From JAGQRJ01 sp041402045 (lineage in GTDB: Bacteria; Planctomycetota; J058), in assembly GCA_041402045.1 (NCBI GenBank), contig JAWKSZ010000009.1:62001-126000 (forward strand): a DNA stretch of 64,000 nucleotides. Direction: 5' to 3'. Shown here piece after piece: positions 7,657 to 15,670 of this stretch. Below the pieces are notes generated by a model. It did no database searches and was not told the DNA's origin. It worked only from the letters and a program-made list of their open reading frames with translations. Position numbers and translations under genes: made by a program. Each line of letters opens with the position of its first letter. The first letter of the stretch is position 1.

Positions 7657-8535
7657 CTAACCAGCCTGGCGCTCGCCAGACAGGTCTTCCTCGACGTCAC
7701 GCCCCCGGCCCCCAAGGCCGAGAACCGCCGCGAGGCTGCGCGCAAAGCTCTGCTTGCGCGGCTGGATCGAAGCGTCGTCCGCGGCCTCGGCCGCGGCGAC
7801 GGTGGACTCGGCGTCGAGCGCGACCGCGGCCGGCTCGGGCGCGTCGGCGGGCGGCGCCGAGGGCGGGGCCTCGCGCAGCGTGGCGTTCTCCTGCACCAGC
7901 CCCGCCAGCATGCCGCCGCCGCCGCTCGCCTGACGCGGCGCCTGGCGCGGGGTCTCGCGCAGCTTGGCGTTCTCCCGCACCAGCCCCGCCAGCATGCCGC
8001 CGCCGCCGCCGCCGCCGCCGGGCCGCGGGCCCTGGACGCGCGGGGTGCTGCGCAGCTTGGCGTTCTCCTGCACCAGCCCCGCCAGCATGCCGCCGCCGCT
8101 ACCCCGGCTCGGCGCCGGGCGCGGCGAGGCGTGCCGGGAGGGAGGCGGGAGGGTCGGGCTCGCGCCTTCGAGCCGATCGACGGCGGCCTCGAGCCGGGCG
8201 ACCAGCGCGGTCAGCGCCGCGGGGTCACCGCCGACCTCGGCTTGCCGGGCCACGCGGCCCGTGCGCTCCCGGCGCAGCTCGCGCACCTTCGAGCGCAGCT
8301 CGTCGCGCTCGTGGCGCATGCTCTCCAGCTCGGCCCGCAGCTTGGCGGTGTCGGCGGCGCGGGCGCGGCGCAGCTCCTCCTGCAGGCGCTCGACGTCGTC
8401 GCGCAGGCGAGCGCGCTCCGCGGAGAGCCGGGCAATGATCTCCACCGCAGGCCGGATCGCCTGCGGCAGGTCCTTGCCGGGCACGTCGCGCTTGAGCGAC
8501 TTGGAGGTGAACAGAACCTGGCCCGAGAGGTCCAC
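7657..8535 (-). CDS. Coiled-coil protein with three MLAGLV motifs (actin-operon protein B)
   Basis: 292 residues, family not recognised. Residues 1-30 form a short ordered head (GQVLFTSKSLKRD). Residues 31-95 are a charged coiled coil. After a Pro-rich linker come three copies of MLAGLV(Q/R)ENA(K/T)LR at residues 150-162, 181-193 and 209-221, each preceded by a Gly run. The C-terminus is acidic, then basic (RKQSFARSLAAVLGLGG), then acidic again. The layout of evenly spaced short motifs on flexible linkers suggests multivalent binding, for example to the actin filament or to the neighbouring coiled-coil protein (inference). It starts three bases after the upstream gene. Confidence 0.75.
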   Translation of the reverse strand: MDLSGQVLFTSKSLKRDVPGKDLPQAIRPAVEIIARLSAERARLRDDVERLQEELRRARAADTAKLRAELESMRHERDELRSKVRELRRERTGRVARQAEVGGDPAALTALVARLEAAVDRLEGASPTLPPPSRHASPRPAPSRGSGGGMLAGLVQENAKLRSTPRVQGPRPGGGGGGGGMLAGLVRENAKLRETPRQAPRQASGGGGMLAGLVQENATLREAPPSAPPADAPEPAAVALDAESTVAAAEAADDASIQPRKQSFARSLAAVLGLGGRGRDVEEDLSGERQAG

Positions 8536-8538
8536 GTG

Positions 8539-9738
8539 CTAGCGGCCGCCCTTCTTGCGCGGGGTGCCGAAGCCGAAGCCGAAGCTCACCGGACCGCGGG
8601 GGGCCGCCGGACGGCGGCCGCGGGTGGGGGTGCGGGTCGGCGCGGGGACCGGCTCCTCGGCCTGGGGCTCCTCGACCTGGGGCGCCTGGGGCTCCTCGGC
8701 CTGGGGCGCCTCGACCTGAGGCGCCTCGACCTGGGCCTCCTCGACCTGGGCCTCCTCGACCTTCGCCTCCTCGACCTTCTGCACCTGGGCCTTGGCAGCC
8801 TCGACCTCCACGAAGGCGGTCTCGAGCTCCTCGCGGGCGACCCGCAGCTTGCGCTGCGTGTCCTGCAGCTCGACCAGCAGGCGATCGCGCTCCTTGGCCA
8901 CGGCGCCCGAGGCCTGGCGGACCTGGACCAGCTGCGCCTCGTTCTCGCGCAGCGCGCTCTGGGCCTGGCGCATGATCGCCGAGAGCTGATCGTTCTCGGC
9001 GCGCAGGGTCTCCGCGTCGGTGCGGTGCTGGTCGCGCTGCTCGCGCAGGCGCTCGCGCTCCTCGAGGAAGCGGTCGCGCTCGGCGCGGTACTGGTCCCGC
9101 TCGTCGCGGTACTGGTCGCGCTCCTCGCGATACTGGTCGCGCTCCTCGCGGTAGCGGTCGCGCTCGGTGATCAGGCGCGAGCGCTCGCGCTGGACGGCGC
9201 CGACGTTCTCGCTGAGGTCCCGGTTCTGCTGCTGGCGCTGGCGGAGCTTCTCCTCCAGGGACTGCGCGGTGCGCTCGCGGTGCGCGAGCTGCTTCTGGGC
9301 GGTGTCGAGGGCCTCGGTGGTGGTCGAGTACTTCTGCCGCAGCTCGCCGAGCTCGGCGACCATGGCCTTGAGGTCTTCCTCGCTGACCTTCTTCTGGGTC
9401 GCCTTGCCGCAGGCGGCGAGGACCGCCTGCAGCTCGGCTTGCAGCCGGCTGCGCTCGCTCTCAGCGAGGCCCTTCTCGTGCTCCAGGGCGATCTTGGTCT
9501 GCCCGAGCTTCTCGTTCTCCTCCAGCAGCCGCTGCACCCGCCGGCTCTGGGCCCCCGACTCCACCGCGGTCGGGGCGGGGACGGTCGGGGCCGGCGCGGG
9601 AGCGCGCCCCAGGGCCTGGTTCAGGCCGGAGCGGGTCACCACGCGCACCGCGTGGATCTTCCGCTTGCGCAGCTCCTTCAGGGTCAGGCGGCGGCTCAAG
9701 GCTTCCAGGGCTGGGGTCAGCTCGTTACGCGCGCTCAT
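8539..9738 (-). CDS. Long coiled-coil protein (actin-operon protein A)
   Basis: 399 residues from an ATG at 9738 with an excellent GGAGGGA ribosome site; an in-frame ATG at 9753 is a weaker choice. A basic head (residues 1-50, with LKELRKRKIHAVRVV) leads into a long coiled coil at about residues 70-320. Residues 190-235 are near-perfect heptads of the type DQYREER repeated about six times. An acidic PQVEEPQAEE-type repeat (325-365) follows, then an Arg/Gly-rich tail with SFGFGFGTP. No membrane segment is seen. It is the first gene of the operon with protein B and the MamK-like actin, so it is probably a scaffold or filament partner. The family is not recognised. Confidence 0.75.
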   Translation of the reverse strand: MSARNELTPALEALSRRLTLKELRKRKIHAVRVVTRSGLNQALGRAPAPAPTVPAPTAVESGAQSRRVQRLLEENEKLGQTKIALEHEKGLAESERSRLQAELQAVLAACGKATQKKVSEEDLKAMVAELGELRQKYSTTTEALDTAQKQLAHRERTAQSLEEKLRQRQQQNRDLSENVGAVQRERSRLITERDRYREERDQYREERDQYRDERDQYRAERDRFLEERERLREQRDQHRTDAETLRAENDQLSAIMRQAQSALRENEAQLVQVRQASGAVAKERDRLLVELQDTQRKLRVAREELETAFVEVEAAKAQVQKVEEAKVEEAQVEEAQVEAPQVEAPQAEEPQAPQVEEPQAEEPVPAPTRTPTRGRRPAAPRGPVSFGFGFGTPRKKGGR

Positions 9739-10108
9739 GATTCCCTCCTGCAATGAAACTCAAGGTCTAGTAGCTCTTCGGAGGGAATCCACAGGACCTA
9801 GAGTAGTTTTCGGAAAAACTACGCCCTGGGGGGCAAGAACTACGCGCTCCCTTTTCGCGTAACGACTTATGTCATATCCAGAGAGACCGTTGACAGGCAT
9901 GCACCCCTTATAGGCGGTACCTCTGACTCAGACCACAATATTTTGTGGGTATCCGGTGGGGGGTGGTCCCCCAGCCGCAGCCGGTGTGGAGCGAGCCCAG
10001 GAGCCCGACATGGGGAGAACGTGTGGAATCCACAGGGTCTCCCCAGCCTCGAGCGACCCACGACGGGGGCGCCTCGAGCCCGACCTAAGTCCCACGTCGA
10101 CGGTCGCC
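9739..10108. promoter_or_regulatory. Regulatory spacer upstream of the actin operon
   Basis: This stretch has no gene. It is more A/T-rich than its surroundings and holds two clear dyads: GTAGTTTT-CGGA-AAAACTAC at 9803-9822, and CCACAA-TATT-TTGTGG at 9932-9947. A TATAAG hexamer on the minus strand (9912 to 9907) could be a -10 box for the operon, but no convincing -35 is placed correctly. A TTGACA on the plus strand at 9890 also has no well-spaced partner. The dyads are candidate operators; the promoter itself is not resolved. Confidence 0.45.
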
Positions 10109-10456
10109 CTACGGGTCCGCCCGAACGGTCTCCTCGATCCGGGTCCGACCCACGTTGGGCCGCTCGAGCTCCCCGTCCAGGAACCCGAGCAAGTTGGCCA
10201 GGTCCGGGAGCCGCGCCGTCGTGCGCCAGCCCTCGGGCAAGCTGCCCCCCGCCTCGCGGTAGCCGGCGACGAAGCCAGCCTCGAACCCGTCGGGGGTGGG
10301 GTGGCGCAGGAGCTGGCCCATGTCTCCCAGGGGGGTATAGGCCAGGGCGAACTCCTCACGCTGGAGGCAAGCCTGGAGCTCGCTCCTCGCGGGCAGCGCT
10401 TCCGGGAGCGCCCGCTCCCAATCCGCCTCGGGGAGCCCTAGACCAGGGTCCGCCAC
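10109..10456 (-). pseudogene. C-terminal remnant of an APH-type phosphotransferase
   Basis: 115 residues from a GTG that overlaps the end of the aminotransferase gene. The sequence EEFALAYTPLGDMGQLLRH, then FVAGYREAGGSLP and DLANLLGFL, resembles the last 100 residues of aminoglycoside/choline-kinase-like phosphotransferases, where a DWEFA segment starts the same region. The N-lobe, the HxD catalytic loop and the Mg-binding Asp are absent. It is therefore a fragment rather than an active kinase, unless the missing part is encoded elsewhere. The resemblance is by eye and moderate. Confidence 0.45.
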
Positions 10457-11577
10457 AGCGCGGCCGCCTCGCGACAGTCCTCGAGGGCAGGGACCAGGGC
10501 CACCCGGCAGAAGCCCTCGCCGCCGGGCCCGAAGTAGCTGCCCGGGATCACCACCACGCCCAGCTCGAGGAGCGCCTCGGCGTAGGCGACGTCGTCGCCG
10601 CCGGGCGCGGTGAACCACAGGAAGAAGGTCGAGTCGCCGCCGAGGTGCGGGGTCCCCAGCTCCTCGAGCAGCTCCACCATGACCTGCCGCTTGGCGGCGA
10701 AAATCTCGCAGCGCTCCTCGACGTGGGCGTCGTCGTTCCAGGCCGCGACCGCCGCGCGCTCGACGAAGCTCGGCCCCGCGACCCCCACGTTGGGCCGCAG
10801 GCGACCGAAGTGGTGGATCAGCTCCGGGTCCCCCGCCACGAACCCAGTGCGGTAGCCGGTCATGCCGCTGCGCTTGGAGCAACTAAACAGCGCGAGGACG
10901 TTCTGGGTGCCGAACTCGAGCAGCGAGCGCGGACGCGAGGCGCCGAAGGAGACGTCGACGTAGCACTCGTCGGAGGCCAGGACCACGTCGCGCTCGACGG
11001 CGTACGCGGCCAAGCGCTCGTAGTAGGCATCGGGCGCCTCGGCGCCGGACGGGTTGTGCGGGTAGTTGACCCACAGGATCGAGATCCGCTCCTGCACGGC
11101 CTCCGGCAGCGCCCAGGGCTCGAGCAGGAACCCGTTGTCCGGGCGCAGAGGCACCCCATGCGCCACCCCACCCGCGAAGCTCGCTCCGCTGGCGTAGACC
11201 GTGTAGCCCGGCGTCGGGAACACCACGGTGTCGCGCTGACCCCGGGGCTCGAGGAACGCGAAGGGGAGGTGGAACACCGCCTCCTTGGAGCCCCGGGTCC
11301 CCAGGATCTGCTCCGCCGGCAGCTCCACCCCGAACCGCCGCGCCAGGTATCCGCTGGCCGCGGCCCGCAGCTCCGGCAGCCCGCTGGGCGCGGGGTAGCG
11401 GCACACCGCCTCGACCTGCAGCGCGTCGCGAATGAACCCCGGCGTCGGCTCGAAGGGATCGCCGGTGCTGAAGTCGAACACGCGCACGCCCTTGGCCTCG
11501 AGGGCTGCGCGCGCGCGCGCGACGCGCACGATCGGGTAGTCGGGGAGCGATTGAAGGACCGGGTGGACGACGGGCAC
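10438..11577 (-). CDS. PLP-dependent class I/II aminotransferase (DapC / LL-DAP type)
   Basis: 379 residues from a GTG at 11577, preceded by GAGGGGG. Fold-type I features are present in order: the substrate segment FSTGDPFEPTP, NYPHNPSG (PLP-ring Asn), SDECYVD (Asp and Tyr contacting PLP), the Schiff-base Lys in SCSKRSGMTGYRTGF, and an Arg for the substrate carboxylate near the C-terminus. The closest functional classes are succinyldiaminopimelate and LL-diaminopimelate aminotransferases in lysine/peptidoglycan synthesis. The exact substrate cannot be read from sequence alone. The 3' end overlaps the phosphotransferase remnant. Confidence 0.8.
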   Translation of the reverse strand: MPVVHPVLQSLPDYPIVRVARARAALEAKGVRVFDFSTGDPFEPTPGFIRDALQVEAVCRYPAPSGLPELRAAASGYLARRFGVELPAEQILGTRGSKEAVFHLPFAFLEPRGQRDTVVFPTPGYTVYASGASFAGGVAHGVPLRPDNGFLLEPWALPEAVQERISILWVNYPHNPSGAEAPDAYYERLAAYAVERDVVLASDECYVDVSFGASRPRSLLEFGTQNVLALFSCSKRSGMTGYRTGFVAGDPELIHHFGRLRPNVGVAGPSFVERAAVAAWNDDAHVEERCEIFAAKRQVMVELLEELGTPHLGGDSTFFLWFTAPGGDDVAYAEALLELGVVVIPGSYFGPGGEGFCRVALVPALEDCREAAALWRTLV

Positions 11578-11692
11578 GAGACCCCCTCTGACAGCAGGAC
11601 GCACGGAGCTTCGCACAGCTCACGCCCCCCCGAAATGCCTCAGCGTCACGAGGGTCGCTCCGCGCAGGCGCCGGTCCGAGGGGTGGGAGGAC

Positions 11693-12040
11693 GAGGAGGG
11701 TAGCTCCGCCAAGGGGCGGACCCGGCGGCGACCCCCGCGGCGCGGGGGCGGGCAGATGCTCTTGAACCGCAGAGCCGCAGAGACCGCCGAGGGCACGCCG
11801 AGGCTCCGCTCGCGCCAGATCGTCCTCCGAGTGGAGCCCAGAGGAGGGTAGCTCCGGTAAGGTGGGACCGGGTGGCAATGCCAGCGCCCCACCGCGGCGT
11901 GGGGCGGGCAGATGCTCTTGAACCGCAGAGCCGCAGAGACCGCCGAGGCTCCGCTCGCGCCAGATCCTCCTCCGAGTGGAGCTCAGAGGAGGGTAGGCTC
12001 CGGTAAGGTGGGACCGGGTGGCAATGCCAGCGCCCCACCT
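11693..12040. repeat. Tandem repeat array, about 147-bp unit, 2.4 copies
   Basis: Copies begin near 11693, 11841 and 11986 with GAGGAGGGTAGCTCC-like starts. Each full unit contains the segment GAACCGCAGAGCCGCAGAG, which resembles the 'accacagaggcacagag' motifs common in intergenic DNA of several bacterial phyla. No protein is supported here. The array lies between the aminotransferase start and a second, shorter-unit array. Confidence 0.8.
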
Positions 12041-12041
12041 A

Positions 12042-12440
12042 GGGCGTCGCGGTGCGGCCGGCGAGCGGCGTCAGCCGCGAGCGGCCGGCGAAGCCGGCCC
12101 GCCGCGTAGGGCGTCGCGGTGCGGCCGGCGAGCGGCGTCAGCCGCGAGCGGCCGGCGGCCGGCCCGCCGCGTAGGGCGTCGCGGTGCGGCCGGCGAGCGG
12201 CGTCAGCCGCGAGCGGCCGGCGAAGCCGGCCCGCCGCGTAGGGCGTCGCGGTGCGGCCGGCGAGCGGCGTCAGCCGCGAGCGGCCGGCGAAGCCGGCCCG
12301 CCGCGTAGGGCGTCGCGGTGCGGCCGGCGAGCGGCGTCAGCCGCGAGCGGCCGGCGAAGCCGGCCCGCCGCCTAGGGCGTCGCGGTGCGGCCGGCGAGCG
12401 GCGTCAGCCGCGAGCGCGCAGCGGCCGGCGCAGCCGGCCG
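12042..12440. repeat. Tandem array of a 67-bp G/C-rich unit
   Basis: Unit starts are at 12042, 12109, 12174, 12241, 12308 and 12375, giving spacings of 67, 65, 67, 67 and 67 bases, with the last copy diverging after about 45 bases. Each unit starts GGGCGTCGCGGTGCGGCC and contains self-complementary GCGGCCGGC / GCCGGC segments. There is no unique spacer between units, so it is not a CRISPR. It lies just downstream of secY (ends 12512), where it may fold into RNA hairpins that affect the operon's 3' end. Confidence 0.9.
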
Positions 12441-12511
12441 CGAGCCCCTTGGGGGTGAGCCTGAGGGGCTTTGCCCCGAAGGCGAGGGGGTCTGGGACAG
12501 ACCCCCTGAAA

Positions 12512-13831
12512 CTAGATCCGGCCGCGGTGGCGGACGCGACCGGTCTTCATGAAGCCCTCGTAGTGGCGCATGAGCAGGTGGCTCTCCACCTTCTGCACGA
12601 CGTCCAGGGCCACGCCGACCACGATCAGGATCCCGGTGCCGCCGAGGAAGCTCGCCAGCAGGAAGTCGACGCTGAGGAACTGGGTCACGAGGGTCGGGAA
12701 GATCCCGATGAAGGCCAGGAACAGGGCGCCCACGAAGGTGATCCGGTTCATGATCCCTTCGAGGTACTCGGCGGTCCGGCGACCGGGGCGAATCCCAGGA
12801 ATGAAGGAGCCCTGCTCCTTCATGTTGCCGGCCATCTCCACAGGGTTGAAGGTCAGGCTCACCCAGAAGTAGGTGAAGAACATGACCATGGCCACGTAGA
12901 CGGCGACGTACCAGAACGACTCGCCGCGGGCGAAGTAGTCGCTGAAGGCGGGCCAGACCTGCGAGAGCAGGGCCGAGGGGATCATGATCAGCGACTCGGC
13001 GAAGATCACGGGCATGACGCCGGCGGCGTTCACGCGCAGGGGCAGGTAGTGGCGTTGCCCGCCGTAGACCTTGCGCCCGCGGGTGTGCTTCTGCTGCTGG
13101 ATCCGGATCCGGCGCTGACCCTGCTGCATGATCACGACGGCCACGACCACGCCGACGAACAGCGCGAGGAACATGAGGAACTTCATGACCTCGATCGGGA
13201 CGTTGTCACCCTGCTTGGCGGCCTCCTGCACGTTCTTGAAGAACTGGTAGATCGCGCCAGGCATGACCGCGATGATCCCGGCCATGATGATCAGGGAGAT
13301 ACCGTTGCCGATGCCGTACTCGGTGATCTGCTCGCCGATCCACATCAAGAACACGGTCCCGGTGGTCAGGGTCAGGATCGTCGAGAACCAGAACCAGGCG
13401 CCCGGGTCGAGGGCCAGGTTGCGGTTGCTGATGTAGATGATGATGAACACCGACTGCACGAGGCACAGGCCGACCGTGGAGTAGCGGGTGTACTGATTGA
13501 TCTTCTGCCGCCCGCTGTCGCCCTCCTTCTGGAGGGCCTCCAGCGCGGGGATCACCTTCACCAGCAGGGAGAAAATGATCGAGGCGGAGATATAGGGCAT
13601 GATCCCCAGCGCGAACAGCGTGCACTGAGCGAGGGCGCCGCCGGTGAGCATGGACATCATGTTCATGATGTCGGCCAGCCCGCCGCCCGCGGCGCCCGCG
13701 TTGAGCTTCTCGACGTCGATCCCCGGGATCGGGACGATGCTGCCCAGCCGGTAGACGATCAAGAAGGCTGCGGTGTACAGCATCTTCTTGCGGAGCTCGG
13801 GGATCCGGAAAATGTTCGCGATAGCTTGCAT
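12512..13831 (-). CDS. secY: Preprotein translocase subunit SecY
   Basis: 439 residues, the normal length, with ten predicted membrane helices. It starts MQAIANIFRIPELRKK and has the canonical plug/first-helix region (YRLGSIVPIPGID), GIMPYISASII, and the cytosolic loop with KHTRGRKVYGGQRHYLPL. It is the channel subunit of the SecYEG translocon and the last gene of the spc operon here. adk, map, infA and the alpha operon do not follow, so the usual order breaks after secY. Confidence 0.97.
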   Translation of the reverse strand: MQAIANIFRIPELRKKMLYTAAFLIVYRLGSIVPIPGIDVEKLNAGAAGGGLADIMNMMSMLTGGALAQCTLFALGIMPYISASIIFSLLVKVIPALEALQKEGDSGRQKINQYTRYSTVGLCLVQSVFIIIYISNRNLALDPGAWFWFSTILTLTTGTVFLMWIGEQITEYGIGNGISLIIMAGIIAVMPGAIYQFFKNVQEAAKQGDNVPIEVMKFLMFLALFVGVVVAVVIMQQGQRRIRIQQQKHTRGRKVYGGQRHYLPLRVNAAGVMPVIFAESLIMIPSALLSQVWPAFSDYFARGESFWYVAVYVAMVMFFTYFWVSLTFNPVEMAGNMKEQGSFIPGIRPGRRTAEYLEGIMNRITFVGALFLAFIGIFPTLVTQFLSVDFLLASFLGGTGILIVVGVALDVVQKVESHLLMRHYEGFMKTGRVRHRGRI

Positions 13832-13869
13832 GGATCTCAGGCGGGGAGAGGCGCCCGCCTCGCTCGGCT

Positions 13870-13889
13870 GGACCCCGCGAACGGGGTCC
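13870..13889 (-). other. Stem-loop between rplO and secY
   Basis: The stem GGACCCCG / CGGGGTCC with the loop CGAA lies in the 90-base gap between rplO and secY. No T-run follows on the minus strand, so an mRNA-stabilising or attenuating hairpin is likelier than full termination. Confidence 0.45.
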
Positions 13890-13920
13890 CTGGGTCCGAC
13901 CTAATGAGCCAAGCGGCTCA

Positions 13921-14460
13921 CTAGCCCTTCTTTTGGGCCGCCTTCCGACGGACCGTCTTCCTGCCCTGACCGCGCTTGGCCTTCCATTGGGTCTTGGCCT
14001 CGTCGCCCTGAGCAGGCATGAGCTTAATCGACCCGCCCTTGGCTTCAATGGCAGCCTGGGCGGTCTTCGAGACCCGGTGCACGTGGATCGTGAGACCGCT
14101 GCGCTCGAGGGTGCCCTGGCCCAGGACCTTGAGCCCGCTCTTGACCTTGGGGATCAGGCCCAGCTTCAGGCACAGCTCCGGGGTCACGGTGGCGTTGTCC
14201 TCGAAGGCGTTCAGATCGCTCAGGTTCACGAACGCCCAGGTCTTGCCGAAGCGCTTGTTGTTGAACCCGCGCTTGGCGATCCGGCGAATGACGGGCATCT
14301 GCCCGCCCTCGAAGTGCAGCTTGGTCTTCCAACCACTGCGGGACTTGGCGCCCTTGTCGCCGCGCCCCGAGGTGCAGCCCCAGCCCGAACCCGGGCCGCG
14401 ACCGACGCGGTGCTCGTCGGGCTTGCCCTCGACCTTGGCGTTGACTTCGTGCAGGTTCAC
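13921..14460 (-). CDS. rplO: 50S ribosomal protein L15
   Basis: 179 residues, slightly long. The N-terminal 23S-binding region is recognisable (RVGRGPGSGWGCTSGRG, then KGAKSRSG), as are the FEGGQMPVIRR segment and the C-terminal domain. The usual GRGHKG reads GRGDKG. A lysine-rich tail extends beyond most homologs. The gene overlaps the end of rpsE by four bases, leaving no room for rpmD between them. Confidence 0.96.
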   Translation of the reverse strand: MNLHEVNAKVEGKPDEHRVGRGPGSGWGCTSGRGDKGAKSRSGWKTKLHFEGGQMPVIRRIAKRGFNNKRFGKTWAFVNLSDLNAFEDNATVTPELCLKLGLIPKVKSGLKVLGQGTLERSGLTIHVHRVSKTAQAAIEAKGGSIKLMPAQGDEAKTQWKAKRGQGRKTVRRKAAQKKG

Positions 14461-15303
14461 GAGGTGGCCTCCTGCGGGGTGGCGCCCTTGTCCTGAGCTT
14501 GCTTGTCGTCCGACTCCTTGACGCCCTTGGCGCCCAGGCGCCAGCTGCCGGCGTTGCCGTCCAGCTTCACGCCGCGGAGCTTCTCGACGCTCTGCCGGGT
14601 GCGCATTTGGCGCAGGCCCTGCTCGACCGCCTTGACCACGTTCACCGGGTTCCCGGAGCCGTGGGACTTGGTGAGGATGTTGCGGATCCCCGCAGCCTCA
14701 CAGACCGCGCGCACGCTCGCGCCCGCGATCAAGCCGGTGCCGGGGCTGGCCGGCTCCATGACCACCGACGACGCGCCGAAGATCGCGCGCACGGGGTGGG
14801 GGATCGTGCCGTCGACGAGCGGAACCTTGAACAGGTTCTTGCGCGCGTCCTTCACGCCCTTCTCGACGGCGTTGGGGACGCCGTTGGCCTTGCCGTAGCC
14901 GATGCCCACGCGCCCGCGACCGTCGCCCACGACCACCAGGGCCGAGAAGCTGAAGCGCCGACCGCCCTTGACCACCGCAGCGCTGCGGTTGATCCGGACG
15001 ACGTGCTCGCTGAACTTCTCGCCGCGGTCGTCGGGGGTGCCCCGGCCGCCGCCGCGCTGGCGCGGCGAGCCGCCGCGGCCGCCGCCGCCGCCGTCACGGC
15101 CGCCGCCGCGTCCGCCGCCGCCGCCGTCACGACCGCCACCGCGGCCGCCACGACCCCCGCCGCCACCGCCGCCGCCGTCGCCGTAGCTCCGCGGGGCGCC
15201 GGACCGGCCGGGCTCTTGGCACGGGGGCGTCCTTCTTTTGGGCCTCGCCGCCCTCGGCGGCCTTGTCCGCGCCCTCGGGCGCGTTGGTGTCGTCAGAAGT
15301 CAA
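14457..15303 (-). CDS. rpsE: 30S ribosomal protein S5 with Gly/Arg-rich N-terminal extension (frameshift in 5' part)
   Basis: The S5 core is complete: HVVRINRSAAVVKGGRRFSF, then the VGDGRGRVGIGYGKA and GSGNPVNVV regions. A GTG at 14975 cannot be the true start because it lies inside the conserved core, and no start codon exists further up in that frame. A TTG at 15303, with GGGAGG seven bases upstream and overlapping the rplR stop, begins a plausible N-terminus (TSDDTNAPEGADKAAE) in another frame. Removing one base (or adding two) around 15200-15235 joins them into about 281 residues. The joined extension is an RGG-like region (GGRDGGGGGRGGG) of some 60 residues. The frame break may be an assembly error. 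Confidence 0.85.
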
Positions 15304-15658
15304 GGCCAGCCTCCCGCGCGGCGGTCGCCAGCGCTTTGATGCGTCCGTGGTAGCGGTAGCCGCCGCGGTCGAAGCACACCTGGGCGATCCCGGCGGCCTT
15401 GGCGCGCTCGGCGATCGTCTTGCCCAGGAGCTCGGCCGCCGCCACCGTCGCGGTGCCCTGGAGCTGACCGCGCAGGTCCTTTTGCTGAGTCGACGCCGAG
15501 GCGACCGTCTTGCGCGCGTCGTCGTCGATCAGCTGGGCGTAGATGAACTTGTTGCTGCGGAACACCGCGAGCCGGGGACGGGCCGCCGTCCCGTGCAGAC
15601 GAGTGCGCGCCCGGCGGTGCCGATTCTTGCGCTGCTGCGTCCTCGATTGAACTGCCAT
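15293..15658 (-). CDS. rplR: 50S ribosomal protein L18
   Basis: 121 residues, typical length. It has the basic N-terminus (QQRKNRHRRARTRL), RPRLAVFRSNKFIYAQLIDD and the C-terminal CFDRGGYRYHGRIKAL, which in the family bind 5S rRNA. It sits between rplF and rpsE in standard spc order, and its stop overlaps the proposed rpsE TTG start. Confidence 0.97.
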   Translation of the reverse strand: MAVQSRTQQRKNRHRRARTRLHGTAARPRLAVFRSNKFIYAQLIDDDARKTVASASTQQKDLRGQLQGTATVAAAELLGKTIAERAKAAGIAQVCFDRGGYRYHGRIKALATAAREAGLDF

Positions 15659-15670
15659 TATGTCCTCGCG

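Noticed and set aside
5651..9738. A magnetosome gene cluster
   Set aside because: Only a MamK-like actin is present. No membrane-remodelling, iron-transport or protease genes of the mam/mad set occur in the window.
9890..9912. TTGACA and TATA-like boxes upstream of the actin operon as a standard promoter
   Set aside because: TTGACA is on the plus strand with only about 13 bases to the next A/T hexamer, and the minus-strand TATAAG lacks a spaced -35 box.
12042..12440. CRISPR array
   Set aside because: The 67-bp units are contiguous with no unique spacers, and no cas gene is nearby.
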